A DNA stretch of 64,000 bases from Streptomyces cirratus. Lineage in GTDB: Bacteria > Actinomycetota > Actinomycetes > Streptomycetales > Streptomycetaceae. The translations under genes and the position numbers were made by a program. Positions 8,536 to 17,097 of the stretch are shown in pieces. Where the stretch lies: assembly GCF_014650775.1 (NCBI RefSeq), contig NZ_BMVP01000004.1:248001-312000 (forward strand), written 5' to 3'. A model generated the notes under the pieces. It was not told the DNA's origin. It was given only the letters and a program-made list of their open reading frames with translations, and did not search any database. How positions within the stretch are numbered: the stretch's first letter is position 1; every line of letters begins with the position of its first letter.

Positions 8536-9522
8536 ATGGTGCGAATCGGGTACACGATGATGACCGAGCAGGCCGGCCCCCGTGAACTGGTGGAACACGT
8601 GGTCGGCGCGGAGCGCGCGGGGTTCGACTTCTCCGTCACCTCCGACCACTACTTCCCCTGGCTGGCGGAGCAGGGGCACTCCCCGTACGCGTGGAGCGTC
8701 CTCGGCGCGGCGGCGCAGGCCACTTCGCGCATCCCGCTTATGACGTACGTGACCTGTCCGACGATGCGCTACCACCCGGCGGTCGTCGCCCAGAAGGCCG
8801 CGACCATGCAGCTGCTGTCCGGCGGGCGGTTCCGGCTGGGCCTGGGTTCGGGCGAGAACCTGAACGAGCACGTGGTCGGGCCGGGATGGCCCGCGGCGCA
8901 CGTCCGGCTGGAGATGCTGGAGGAGGCCGTCGAGATCATCCGGGGCCTCTTCGAGGGCCGCTCGGTCAACCACCACGGCCGGTACTTCGACGTGGAGAAC
9001 GCCCGGCTGTGGGACCTGCCGGCCGACCCGCCGCCCATCGGCATCGCCGTCTCCGGGGACAAGTCCTGCGATCTCGCGGGGCGGCTCGCCGATCTGGTCA
9101 TCGCCATCGAACCCGAGCGGGAACTGCTGGACGCCTTCGACCGGGCCGGGGGCGACGGGAAGCCCCGCGTCGGCCAGCTGCCCGTGTGCTACGACCCGGA
9201 CCGGGACGCGGCCGTCAAACGGGCCCACGAGCAGTTCCGCTGGTCGGCGGGCGGCTGGAAGGTCAACGCGGAACTGCCCGGACCGGCCTCCTTCGACCAG
9301 GCCGCCCAGCACGTCCGCCCCGAAGACGTCGCGCAGTCCGTGCCGTGCGGGGACGACGTGGAGGTCTTCGTGGACGCCGTACGCCCCTTCGTGGAAGCCG
9401 GCTTCACCGAGGTCGCGCTCGTCCAGGTCGGAGGCCAGCACCAGGAGCCGTTCCTGGAATGGGCCCAGTCGACCCTGCTCCCCGCGCTGCGGGAACTGGG
9501 CACGGACGGTGCCGCAGGATGA
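8536..9522 (+). CDS. LLM-class F420-dependent oxidoreductase (TIGR03557-like)
   Basis: A 328-residue TIM-barrel enzyme of the luciferase-like class. The N-terminus IGYTMMTEQAGP, then SDHYFPW, and the glycine-rich GRFRLGLGSGENLNEH are typical of the G6PDH-like F420 subfamily. It should use reduced or oxidised coenzyme F420 in the cytoplasm; the substrate is unknown. The ATG at 8536 fits the family N-terminus but has a weak ribosome site; an in-frame ATG at 8506 is the alternative. Its TGA overlaps the ATG of the next gene (ATGA), so the two are translated together. Confidence 0.88.
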   Translation: MVRIGYTMMTEQAGPRELVEHVVGAERAGFDFSVTSDHYFPWLAEQGHSPYAWSVLGAAAQATSRIPLMTYVTCPTMRYHPAVVAQKAATMQLLSGGRFRLGLGSGENLNEHVVGPGWPAAHVRLEMLEEAVEIIRGLFEGRSVNHHGRYFDVENARLWDLPADPPPIGIAVSGDKSCDLAGRLADLVIAIEPERELLDAFDRAGGDGKPRVGQLPVCYDPDRDAAVKRAHEQFRWSAGGWKVNAELPGPASFDQAAQHVRPEDVAQSVPCGDDVEVFVDAVRPFVEAGFTEVALVQVGGQHQEPFLEWAQSTLLPALRELGTDGAAG

Positions 9523-11240
9523 GCCCGGTCGTCCCGCAGGACACCGCCTCCCTGAAACTGCTGATCACACGGGAGGTGGCGGCTCTGCGGGCCGCCGCCC
9601 GCCGCGACGCGGGGGTACGCCGTGAGGACGACACCACGCGGGCCGCGGGCTCGCCGGGCAGCTGCCCGTGCGGCGGGGGCCGGGGAGCCTCGCACTCCTG
9701 CTCCGAGGACCCCGACGGGCCGGGCGGCCACGACCCCTGGGGCTGCGTGTGCGCGGCCCTGCCCGCGATCCCGGTCTCGGCGGCGCTGCTGGTCCCCGTA
9801 CGGGACGAGGACGGCCGGGTCGTCGACTTCACGGTGCGCGCGGGCAACCACGTCCGTTCCGCGCAGTGGCTCGACGCGCCCGACGCGCAGGTCGGCAGAC
9901 GGCTGCTGGAGGTGCAGCCCGGCGCGGCGGCGGGCGGCCTGGTGGGCGCCTTGAGCGCAGTCCTGGACAGCGGGAGCGCCCTCCACTCGTACGCCGTGGA
10001 CTACACCGAGCAGCAGCGTGACGGACTGCACCGCACGAAGCTGCTGTACGACGCCGCCTCCTGCGGGGACAAGGTGCTGGCGATCTGGCGTCCGGCCCTG
10101 AACCGGACGGAGGCGATGTCCCTCGACGCCCAGTACATCGCCTCGATGGGGTGGGGCACCTGGGACCTGCTGTCGGGCACCGTCATCTGGTCGGAGGGCC
10201 TCGCCTCGATCTTCCGCACCGATCCGGCCCGGCCGCTGTCCCTGACGGAGCTGTGCGACGCGGTACTGCCGGAGGACGTCCCGCGCTTCGCGAAGCTGAT
10301 GACCGCCCTGCTCGACGGGGAGGAGCCGCCGGGCACCGAGGTCCGTTTCACCGTGCTCGGCGAAGTCCGCACCCTCACCCTCGTCGGACACCCGGTCATC
10401 GCCACGGACGGCCTGCCGTGGGTGCTCCGGATCATCGCGCGCGACCTCACGGCTCAGGTACGCAGCCGGCAGCGTCTGGCGGCGACCCGCCGCCAGAGCG
10501 AGCGGCTGCGGGAGGAGGCGGCGGCCGAGCACCGGGTCGCTTCGGCGCTGCGCGAAGCCCTGCTGCCCACCCACTCCGCCGAACTGGAGGCGCTGGGCAT
10601 CTCGGTGGCGGCCGCGTACCTGCCGGCGGAGGAGGACGCCTCGGTCGGCGGGGACTGGTACAAGTGCCGCCTGCTGCCGGACGGCCGGATCCTGCTGGCG
10701 ATCGGGGACGCCTGCGGCCACGGGCTGGACGCGGTGGCCCGGATGGCACAGCAGCGGCACGCGCTCGCGGGGCTGGCGCACGCCCCCGGCACGCACGCCG
10801 GTCAGCTGGCCACCTGGCTGAACGAGCTGCTGTGCTCCGACCCGGCCGCCGAGACCGCCACGGGGATCATCGGCCACGTCGACGCCGCGCGGAACCTGCG
10901 GTGGGCGTGCGCCGGGCACCCCGCTCCCATGCTGCTGCGCGGGGACACGGCCGCGACGCTCGACACGGAGCACCGGGGGCCGCTGTTCGGCCTGCTGCCC
11001 GGACACGCGTACGAGACGGCGACCGTTCCGCTGCGCCCGGGCGACCTGCTGCTGCTGTACACCGACGGCATGGTGGAGCGGCGCGGGCAGGACATCACGT
11101 ACGGGATCGACACGCTGCGCAAGGCGCTGGAGTCCTGCGCCGGGCTGGGAGCGGCCGAAACCCTCGGCCGGGTGATGTCGGCCTATCCGGCCGAGGACCA
11201 CGAGGACGACGCCTGCCTGCTCGCGGTCCGGCTCGACTGA
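9519..11240 (+). CDS. PAS-containing SpoIIE-type PP2C phosphatase with N-terminal Cys cluster
   Basis: A 573-residue regulator phosphatase. A helical start (~1-35) is followed by a Cys/Gly/His-rich stretch (~45-80: CPC, HSC, then WGCVC), one or two PAS-like regions (~85-330), a short coiled coil (~310-345) and a PP2C domain (~350-570). The metal motifs VGGDWYK, GDACGHGLDA, LLLLYTDGMVERR and EDDACLLAVR are intact. It probably dephosphorylates an STAS-type anti-sigma antagonist. It is translationally coupled to the F420-type oxidoreductase upstream, which suggests redox-linked signalling (inference). Confidence 0.9.
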   Translation: MSPVVPQDTASLKLLITREVAALRAAARRDAGVRREDDTTRAAGSPGSCPCGGGRGASHSCSEDPDGPGGHDPWGCVCAALPAIPVSAALLVPVRDEDGRVVDFTVRAGNHVRSAQWLDAPDAQVGRRLLEVQPGAAAGGLVGALSAVLDSGSALHSYAVDYTEQQRDGLHRTKLLYDAASCGDKVLAIWRPALNRTEAMSLDAQYIASMGWGTWDLLSGTVIWSEGLASIFRTDPARPLSLTELCDAVLPEDVPRFAKLMTALLDGEEPPGTEVRFTVLGEVRTLTLVGHPVIATDGLPWVLRIIARDLTAQVRSRQRLAATRRQSERLREEAAAEHRVASALREALLPTHSAELEALGISVAAAYLPAEEDASVGGDWYKCRLLPDGRILLAIGDACGHGLDAVARMAQQRHALAGLAHAPGTHAGQLATWLNELLCSDPAAETATGIIGHVDAARNLRWACAGHPAPMLLRGDTAATLDTEHRGPLFGLLPGHAYETATVPLRPGDLLLLYTDGMVERRGQDITYGIDTLRKALESCAGLGAAETLGRVMSAYPAEDHEDDACLLAVRLD

Positions 11241-11334
11241 CCCGCCCGGCCGGACGGGCTCGAACCCTCACCCCCACGGGTGGTCCCGCCCCGGCGCGCC
11301 GTTTCGGGCGGTGCCGGCCGGGCAGGCGCGGCGC

Positions 11335-12801
11335 ATGGACCAGTCAGAAGCCCCCGTTCTCGACGCTCTCGCGGCCTACCACGCCAGTGGCCAGACCCCG
11401 TTCACGCCCCCCGGGCACAAGCAGGCGCGCGGCGCGGATCCCCGGGTCCGCGCGGTTCTGGGCGACTCGGTGTTCCTCTCCGACGTCCTCGCGACCAGCG
11501 GGCTCGACGACCGCACCTCCTCGCACGGCGTTCTGGAGCGTGCGCAGGAGCTCATGGCGGATGCCGTCGGGGCGGACCACGCCTTCTTCTCCACCTGCGG
11601 CAGCTCACTGTCGGTCAAGTCGGCCATGCTGTCGGTGGCCGGGCCGCACGAGGAGCTGCTGGTGGGCCGTGACGCCCACAAGGCCGTGGTGTCGGGACTC
11701 ATCCTCTCCGGCATCCGGCCGGTGTGGGTGGAGCCCAGCTGGGACGCGGAGCGCCACATCGCGCACCCGCCGTCCGCCGAGGCGTTCGCCGCCGCCTTCG
11801 CCGCGCACCCGGACGTCAAGGGCGCCCTGGTCACCGGCCCCACCCCGTACGGCACCTGCAGCGACCTGGCGGCGATCGCACGGGTCTGCCACGGGCACGG
11901 GAAGCCGCTGATCGTGGACGAGGCGTGGGGAGCGCACCTGCCGTTCCACCCGGACCTGCCGACCTGGGCGATGGACGCCGGCGCCGACGTGTGCGTCACC
12001 TCCGTGCACAAGATGGGCTCGGGGCTGGAACAGGGATCGGTGTTCCACCTCCAGGGTGATCTCGTACGGCCGGAGGTGCTCAAGAGCCGCGAGGACCTGC
12101 TGGGGACCACGAGCCCCTCGGTCCTGATCTACGCCGCCCTGGACGGCTGGCGCCGGCAGATGGTCGAGCACGGCCGGGCGCTGTACGACGACGCGCTGGC
12201 GCTGGCGGGGTCGGTCCGCAAGCGGATCGGCGGGATCGACGGCATGCACGTGCACGGCCGCGACGACTTCTGCGGTCCGGGCCTGGCCTTCGACCTCGAC
12301 CCCCTCCAGATCATCATCGACATCACGGAGCTCGGGACGACGGGGTACCGGGCCGCCGACTGGCTGCGCGAGCACCGGCAGATCAACCTGCACCTGTCCG
12401 ACCACCGCCGGATCAGCGCCCAGCTGACGCACGCCGACGGTCCGGACACCGCGGACCGCCTCCTGGAGGCGCTGCGGGACCTGGTCGCGCACGCGGACGA
12501 CCTGCGCCCGGCCCGCCGGGTGGACGTCCCCGACCCGGCCGGGATGCGGATGGAGTCCGCGGCGCTGCCCCGGGACGCCTTCTTCGGTCCGGCCGAGCAG
12601 GTGCCGCTGGCGCGGGCCGTGGGCCGGGTCTCGGCGGAGATGCTGACCCCTTACCCGCCCGGCATCCCCGTGGTGGTCCCCGGCGACCGGCTGACGGAAG
12701 AGGTGCTGCGGTACCTGCGCACGGGCGTCGAGGCGGGCATGGTCGTGCCGGACGCCGCGGACAGCGAGGTCAAGAGCGTCCGGGTGACGGCCGGGGCCTG
12801 A
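11335..12801 (+). CDS. Orn/Lys/Arg decarboxylase-family PLP enzyme
   Basis: A 488-residue fold-type I PLP enzyme. FTPPGHKQARG and the catalytic lysine region TSVHKMGSGLEQGS are the family signatures, and VDEAWGAH holds the Asp that contacts the pyridine nitrogen. The C-terminal part (TPYPPGIPVVVPGD) is the usual decarboxylase tail domain. It lacks the N-terminal wing domain of the large inducible decarboxylases, like the shorter SpeA/YaaO type. Likely products are polyamine precursors such as cadaverine, putrescine or agmatine; substrate choice is not visible. The ATG at 11335 is preferred to the GTG at 11311 on conservation. Confidence 0.87.
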   Translation: MDQSEAPVLDALAAYHASGQTPFTPPGHKQARGADPRVRAVLGDSVFLSDVLATSGLDDRTSSHGVLERAQELMADAVGADHAFFSTCGSSLSVKSAMLSVAGPHEELLVGRDAHKAVVSGLILSGIRPVWVEPSWDAERHIAHPPSAEAFAAAFAAHPDVKGALVTGPTPYGTCSDLAAIARVCHGHGKPLIVDEAWGAHLPFHPDLPTWAMDAGADVCVTSVHKMGSGLEQGSVFHLQGDLVRPEVLKSREDLLGTTSPSVLIYAALDGWRRQMVEHGRALYDDALALAGSVRKRIGGIDGMHVHGRDDFCGPGLAFDLDPLQIIIDITELGTTGYRAADWLREHRQINLHLSDHRRISAQLTHADGPDTADRLLEALRDLVAHADDLRPARRVDVPDPAGMRMESAALPRDAFFGPAEQVPLARAVGRVSAEMLTPYPPGIPVVVPGDRLTEEVLRYLRTGVEAGMVVPDAADSEVKSVRVTAGA

Positions 12802-13282
12802 CGGGCCGGGCCGCACCGGCACGGGCCGGGCGTACCCGCACCGGCCGGGCGTACCCGCACGGGCGACGGGTAACCGCAGCGACGCGGACACCGCTCGCCC
12901 TCGGGCCGTCCTCACCGGCGCCTCCTGGCGTCGGCCGTTCACCCTCTGCGAAGGGGGCGAAACGCTCTGCGGGAGATCTCGCGCCTGGGCCGTACGGTGA
13001 GCGCATTCGCCCCCGACGCGGGCGTCGGACACGGCGGCGCCGCGCCCTGGTGGCCGAGGGGCGCCGTGGCGAGGCGTGTCCTGCCCGACCGGCGGAGCCG
13101 GGAGGCGGCCGCCGGACGAATGAGCCGCGGCCCAGCGGGCACCCGCCCTGGAGAACCGGCGGGACGACGAGCCCGCGCGCCGCGTCACCGAGTGGAATAT
13201 CGTGCGCGATGAGGACTGACTGCCGGCCTCCGCGGTTGCGGGCACCCCGCGGTCGCTCAGGAACGAGCCAGTGGACGAGTGA
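12802..13282. other. Intergenic region, 481 bp, with an 18-bp direct repeat
   Basis: No convincing gene was found. Just after the decarboxylase stop, an 18-bp unit containing GGCCGGGCGTACCCGCA occurs twice in direct orientation (about 12823-12840 and 12842-12859). The right part presumably contains the promoter of the nucleotidyltransferase operon. Confidence 0.5.
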
Positions 13283-14014
13283 GTGATTGCCGTGAGCCAC
13301 TCTGCGAAGAACCTTTCCGCCCCACCCGAGGGTGACGTGGCCCGCTCGGGCCTGCGCGGTCCCGCACAGAGCGACGGGCCCCTGCCGCACGACCACACGC
13401 AGGCCATCCTGGAGACCACCAAACGGGTCGCGGCGCTGCTGAAAGCCTCGGGACAGCCGTTCGCGCTGGCCGGCAGCGTGGCCGCGTTCGCCCACGGCCT
13501 GCCGCCGCGCTTCCAGCACGACACCGACTTCTGTGTCATCCGCGAGGACGCCGAGACCGTGATCAACGCGCTGGAGGAGGGCGGGATCTCCATGCGCCGG
13601 GCCCCCGAGGACTGGCTGGTCAAGGGCCGCTCGGGCGGCGAGGAGATCGACCTGATCTTCGAACTCGCCCGTCGACCGGTGAGCCGGGAACTGATCGACC
13701 GCGCGGTGGTGCTGCCCGTGGACTCGGTGTGGATGCCGGTCCTGTCCCCCACCGACCTCATGGACAGCCGGCTCGCCGCGCTGTGCGAGCACTACTGCGA
13801 CTTCGGCGACCTGCTGCCGATGGCCCGGATGCTGCGCGAGCAGATCGACTGGGACCGGATGTTCCGGGACCACCAGGACGCGCCCCTCGCGGACGCGTTC
13901 TTCTACCTGCTCGAACGGCTGCGGGTCATCGCGCCCAGGGACGACCCGGACCGCATGAACCGCATGAACGGCATGAACGGCATGGACGTCATGAGCCCGG
14001 CGAGGGCCCGGTGA
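13283..14014 (+). CDS. Nucleotidyltransferase-like protein
   Basis: A 243-residue protein of the nucleotidyltransferase superfamily (AbiEii/aminoglycoside-adenylyl-like). The fold signature is FALAGSVAAFAHGLPPRF followed by DTDFCVI (the GS and DxD metal site), then IDLIFEL as the third acidic strand. A helical C-terminal half (SPTDLMDSRLAALCEHYCDFGDL) is usual for these proteins. The C-terminus carries a run of MNG repeats. It is the first gene of an apparent operon with a BON-domain protein and a metallophosphoesterase. Start is GTG at 13283, with GTG at 13292 also possible. Target molecule unknown. Confidence 0.72.
   Translation: MIAVSHSAKNLSAPPEGDVARSGLRGPAQSDGPLPHDHTQAILETTKRVAALLKASGQPFALAGSVAAFAHGLPPRFQHDTDFCVIREDAETVINALEEGGISMRRAPEDWLVKGRSGGEEIDLIFELARRPVSRELIDRAVVLPVDSVWMPVLSPTDLMDSRLAALCEHYCDFGDLLPMARMLREQIDWDRMFRDHQDAPLADAFFYLLERLRVIAPRDDPDRMNRMNGMNGMDVMSPARAR
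13955..13993 (+). repeat. 9-bp tandem repeats carrying ATG codons
   Basis: ATG triplets recur every 9 bp (13955, 13964, 13973, 13982, 13991) within repeats of the type ATGAACSGC at the 3' end of the nucleotidyltransferase gene, encoding MNRMNGMNGMDVM. The same unit reappears twice at the start of the BON gene (14043 and 14052). Confidence 0.85.
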
Positions 14015-14042
14015 ACGAGGGCACAGTGAGGGGACGACCCGC

Positions 14043-14306
14043 ATGAACGGTATGAACACCGCCGAGCTGATCGAATACCGCATCCAGCACCTGCGGGACC
14101 GGCTGGCCCGTGAGGACATCGCCGAGCTGGGCGTACGGATCGAGATGCACGGGGCCACCGCCCACCTCTCGGGCAGTGTGGCCAGCGCCGACTGCCGGGC
14201 AGAGGTACTGCGCATCGCGGGTGAGGAACTGGCGGGCGTGGCCTGGCACCAGGACGTGACGGTGAACTGCGCGGCGCCGCCCGACCACTCGGAAGAGCTG
14301 TCGTGA
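14043..14306 (+). CDS. Small BON-domain protein
   Basis: An 87-residue protein made of a single BON-like alpha/beta domain. LIEYRIQHLRDRLAREDIAELGVRIEMHGATAHLSGSVAS fits the helix-strand-turn pattern, with the GSV turn. BON domains bind phospholipids or ligands and often occur in secreted proteins, but this one has no signal peptide. GAGGGGA lies about 8 bp upstream of ATG 14043. Its TGA overlaps the GTG of the next gene (GTGA), so it is coupled to the metallophosphoesterase. Confidence 0.78.
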   Translation: MNGMNTAELIEYRIQHLRDRLAREDIAELGVRIEMHGATAHLSGSVASADCRAEVLRIAGEELAGVAWHQDVTVNCAAPPDHSEELS

Positions 14307-15055
14307 TCCGCGTCGCGGCCGTCGGGGACATCCACCTCGGACCGGGCAGCGAGGGAACGCTGAGGCCGGCCTTCGAGACCGTCGGCGCCCACGCCGACCT
14401 GCTGCTGCTCGCCGGGGACCTCACCCGGCACGGCACCGCCGAGGAAGCCCGCGTCGTCGCGCACGAAGTGGCGGGGCTGCCCGTCCCCGTCGCCGCCGTG
14501 CTGGGCAACCACGACTACCAGAGCGACCAGGAGGCCGCCGTCGCCGAGGAACTCGCCCGGGTCGGGGTGCACGTCCTGGAAGGCGACGGCGTGGTCCTGG
14601 ACATCGACGGTACGAAGGTCGGCGTCGCCGGCACCAAGGGCTTCGGCGGGGGCTTCGCCGGGCGCTGCGCCAGCGATTTCGGCGAACCCGAGATGAAGTC
14701 CTTCGTCCAGTACACCCGTCGCAGCGCGAACAGCCTGCGGGAGTCCCTGCACGAACTGCGCGGCGCCGGATGCGCCATCCGGATCGCGCTGACGCACTTC
14801 TCCCCCGTCGAGGACACCCTCGCGGGCGAACCCAGGGAGATCTACCCCTTCCTCGGCAGCTATCTGCTGGCGGAAGCCGTCGACGATGCGGGCGCCGACC
14901 TCGCCGTCCACGGCCACGCCCACGCCGGCAAGGAACACGGGATGACCGCCGGCGGCATCCGGGTGCGCAACGTCGCCATGCCCGTGATCGACCGGGCCTT
15001 CGCCGTCTACCACCTCTCCGCCAACGGGCACATGCGGCACGGAGCGCACCGCTAG
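14303..15055 (+). CDS. Calcineurin-like metallophosphoesterase
   Basis: A 250-residue protein with the full set of calcineurin-like metal motifs: VGDIHLG, LLAGDLTRHG, LGNHDYQ, LTHFSP and HGHAHAG. It should be a two-metal phosphoesterase acting on a phosphodiester or phosphomonoester in the cytoplasm. The GTG start overlaps the BON gene stop by 4 bp. The neighbourhood of a nucleotidyltransferase plus a phosphoesterase suggests opposite reactions on one substrate (inference). Confidence 0.9.
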   Translation: MIRVAAVGDIHLGPGSEGTLRPAFETVGAHADLLLLAGDLTRHGTAEEARVVAHEVAGLPVPVAAVLGNHDYQSDQEAAVAEELARVGVHVLEGDGVVLDIDGTKVGVAGTKGFGGGFAGRCASDFGEPEMKSFVQYTRRSANSLRESLHELRGAGCAIRIALTHFSPVEDTLAGEPREIYPFLGSYLLAEAVDDAGADLAVHGHAHAGKEHGMTAGGIRVRNVAMPVIDRAFAVYHLSANGHMRHGAHR

Positions 15056-15161
15056 CGCCGTTTCACCGGCCGCGGGCTGGGCAGCCGCGCCGGGGAGAAG
15101 AGGACGTCCGCACCGGGCCGCAGGCGGCACCGTGCGGCGCCCGACGAAAGGAAACGGCTCC

Positions 15162-15461
15162 ATGATGAACTCGGCCACCGCGCTCGCGATGAGCGCCTCG
15201 GGAACCGCCTTCGCCTCGACCGTAGGCGTGATCGTCGTCGTCGTGCTGATCGGGGCGGTGTGGTGGGGCATGAAACGCCGCGCCGCCGAGCCCAAGCCGC
15301 CCACCCCGGCCGAGCAGCCCCGGCGGCCGGCGGACGCCGGGCGCGCCGAGGAGCACCGCGAGGCCGAAGCACAGACGTTCCCCACCGACGGCAGCCGCCG
15401 CACGGCGCACGACCTCCAGGGCTACGGCAACTTCGGCTCCCCCGAGGACGAGCGGTCCTGA
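15162..15461 (+). CDS. DUF6479-type single-pass membrane protein
   Basis: A 99-residue protein. After a short N-terminus (MMNSATALAMSASG) there is one transmembrane helix (~20-36, VGVIVVVVLIGAVWWGM), then a charged, Pro-rich tail ending HDLQGYGNFGSPEDERS. The layout matches the DUF6479 family that I know from streptomycetes; the function is unknown. AAAGGA lies about 9 bp before the ATG at 15162. Confidence 0.72.
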   Translation: MMNSATALAMSASGTAFASTVGVIVVVVLIGAVWWGMKRRAAEPKPPTPAEQPRRPADAGRAEEHREAEAQTFPTDGSRRTAHDLQGYGNFGSPEDERS

Positions 15462-15511
15462 CGCGGCCTTGAGCCGAGCGGCCTGAGAGGGGCCTGGGAC
15501 GAGGGGGTCCG

Positions 15512-16354
15512 GTGATGAACGCGACCGGCCGCGAAGGCCGCTTCCGCTACCGCGGGGCGGAACTGGTCTACGACGACCTCGGGGCGGGCCCGCTCGCCGT
15601 GTACGCGCACGGCGGCTTCGTCAGCCAGGCCGTCGAGGACCGGATGGGCCTGTTCGACTGGGCGCCGCTCCTGCGGGCGGGGCGGCGCCTGGTCCGGTAC
15701 GACGCCCGGGGGCACGGGCGGTCCACCGGCGAAGCCGTGGACACCGATTACACGTACGCCAGCCTGGGCGAGGACCTGCTCGCCCTCCTCGACCACCTGG
15801 GCGCAGACGGGCCCGCCGACGCCATGGGCTCCTCGATGGGCTGTGGCAGCGTTCTGCACGCCGCGCTCCGTGCGCCGCGGCGTTTCTCCGCGCTCGTGCT
15901 GCTGATCCCGCCCACGGCGTGGACGACCCGGGAGGCGCACGCGCGGGCCAACCGGGCGGCCGCCGAGACCATCGAACGGCAGGGGGCGGGCGCATGGCTC
16001 GCCGGAAGGCAGGCGCAGCCGCCCCCGCGGGTGGTGGCCGATGTACCCCGGTTCCCGCCGACACCGCAGCGGCGGATCCTCCCGGCGGTCCTGCGAGGGC
16101 TCGCGCTCTGCGACCTGCCCGCCCCGGCCTCGCTCGCCACGCTGCGCCTGCCGGCCTTGGTCCTCGCCTGGGAGGGCGATCCCGGGCATCCGCTGTCGAC
16201 CGCACGGACCCTGGCCCGGTCCCTGCCCGACGCGCAACTCCACGTCTCCCGCACCCGCGCCGACGTGGGTACGTGGGGGGAGCGCGCGGCCTCCTTCCTC
16301 ACCGGGCGGGGGCGTCCTCCAGCAGGTGCGGGCCGTTGTTGCGGACACTGTTGA
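15512..16354 (+). CDS. Alpha/beta hydrolase
   Basis: A 280-residue alpha/beta-hydrolase fold protein. The oxyanion-hole strand YAHGGFV, YDARGHGRS, and the nucleophile elbow GSSMGCG (Ser) are visible. The acid and His are less clear; the C-terminal part has LVLAWEGDPGHP, where the Asp is expected. The last residues (GRCCGHC) are odd and the gene runs 56 bp into the 3' end of the SRAP gene on the other strand, so a slightly earlier ancestral stop is possible. Substrate unknown. Start is GTG 15512 or the adjacent ATG 15515. Confidence 0.78.
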   Translation: MMNATGREGRFRYRGAELVYDDLGAGPLAVYAHGGFVSQAVEDRMGLFDWAPLLRAGRRLVRYDARGHGRSTGEAVDTDYTYASLGEDLLALLDHLGADGPADAMGSSMGCGSVLHAALRAPRRFSALVLLIPPTAWTTREAHARANRAAAETIERQGAGAWLAGRQAQPPPRVVADVPRFPPTPQRRILPAVLRGLALCDLPAPASLATLRLPALVLAWEGDPGHPLSTARTLARSLPDAQLHVSRTRADVGTWGERAASFLTGRGRPPAGAGRCCGHC

Positions 16355-17033
16355 CCTCCGTGGACACCGCCCGTACCGCGAGCCGGCCGTCGGCGGGGGT
16401 GTGCAGCAGGGCGCGCAGGGCGTTGACGTCCTGGTGGGCCGGGTCGAGCCAGGCCTCGTAGTCGGCGGGGTCCAGGGCGAGGGGCATCCGGGGGTGGATG
16501 CGGCCGGCCGCGTCCGCGGCCTCGGTGGTGATGACGGTCGCCGTCGTGAGCCAGGCCGCCGGATCGTCGTCGTCGGCGACGGCTCGGTCGCGCCAGAACT
16601 CGTACAGGCCTGCCATGGCCATCACCGACGCGTCCTCGGGGCGGATGAAGTACGGCTGCTTGTAGGTCTTCCCGTCGTCCCCGGCCCGCTCCGTCCGCCA
16701 CTCGTAGAAGCCGTCCGCCGGCAGCAGGCACCGCCGCTTGGCGAGCGCCCGGCGGAAGGCGGGCTTCTCGTGGACCGTCTCCACCCGGGCGTTGATCATC
16801 CGGGCGCCGACGCCCGGATCCTTGGCCCAGGAGGGGACCAGCCCCCAGCGCACGGCGCGCAGCCTCCGTTCCACGGTGTGCGTCCCCCGGTCCTTGCGTT
16901 CGACGACGGCCCAGACCGGGTCGGTGGGAGCGACGTTCCAGCTCGGGGCGAGCGTCTCGCGCGGATCCCAGCGGGCCTGGAAGAGGCCTGCCAGGTCGGC
17001 GGGCGCGCGGGTGGATGCATAACGGCCACACAT
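16299..17033 (-). CDS. SRAP (SOS response-associated) peptidase, YedK/HMCES family
   Basis: A 244-residue protein starting MCGRYAST. Cys2, exposed after removal of Met, is the residue that crosslinks to abasic sites in single-stranded DNA. WNVAPTDPV, MINARVETVHEKPAFR and CLLPADGFYEW (with the Glu) are all present, as is the late HPRMPLAL His motif. The family shields abasic sites in replicating DNA and later self-reverses. Length is typical. It converges with the hydrolase gene, overlapping it by 56 bp. Confidence 0.95.
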   Translation of the reverse strand: MCGRYASTRAPADLAGLFQARWDPRETLAPSWNVAPTDPVWAVVERKDRGTHTVERRLRAVRWGLVPSWAKDPGVGARMINARVETVHEKPAFRRALAKRRCLLPADGFYEWRTERAGDDGKTYKQPYFIRPEDASVMAMAGLYEFWRDRAVADDDDPAAWLTTATVITTEAADAAGRIHPRMPLALDPADYEAWLDPAHQDVNALRALLHTPADGRLAVRAVSTEVNSVRNNGPHLLEDAPAR

Positions 17034-17097
17034 GCACCCACTGTGCCACCGGCGAAGCCGTAACGGGCGCCGGGCCACGGCGGCCGGTGCGCCGGAT

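Noticed and set aside
12823..12859. 18-bp direct repeat as an attachment site
   Set aside because: The two copies are only 19 bp apart with no integrase, tRNA or mobile cargo nearby.
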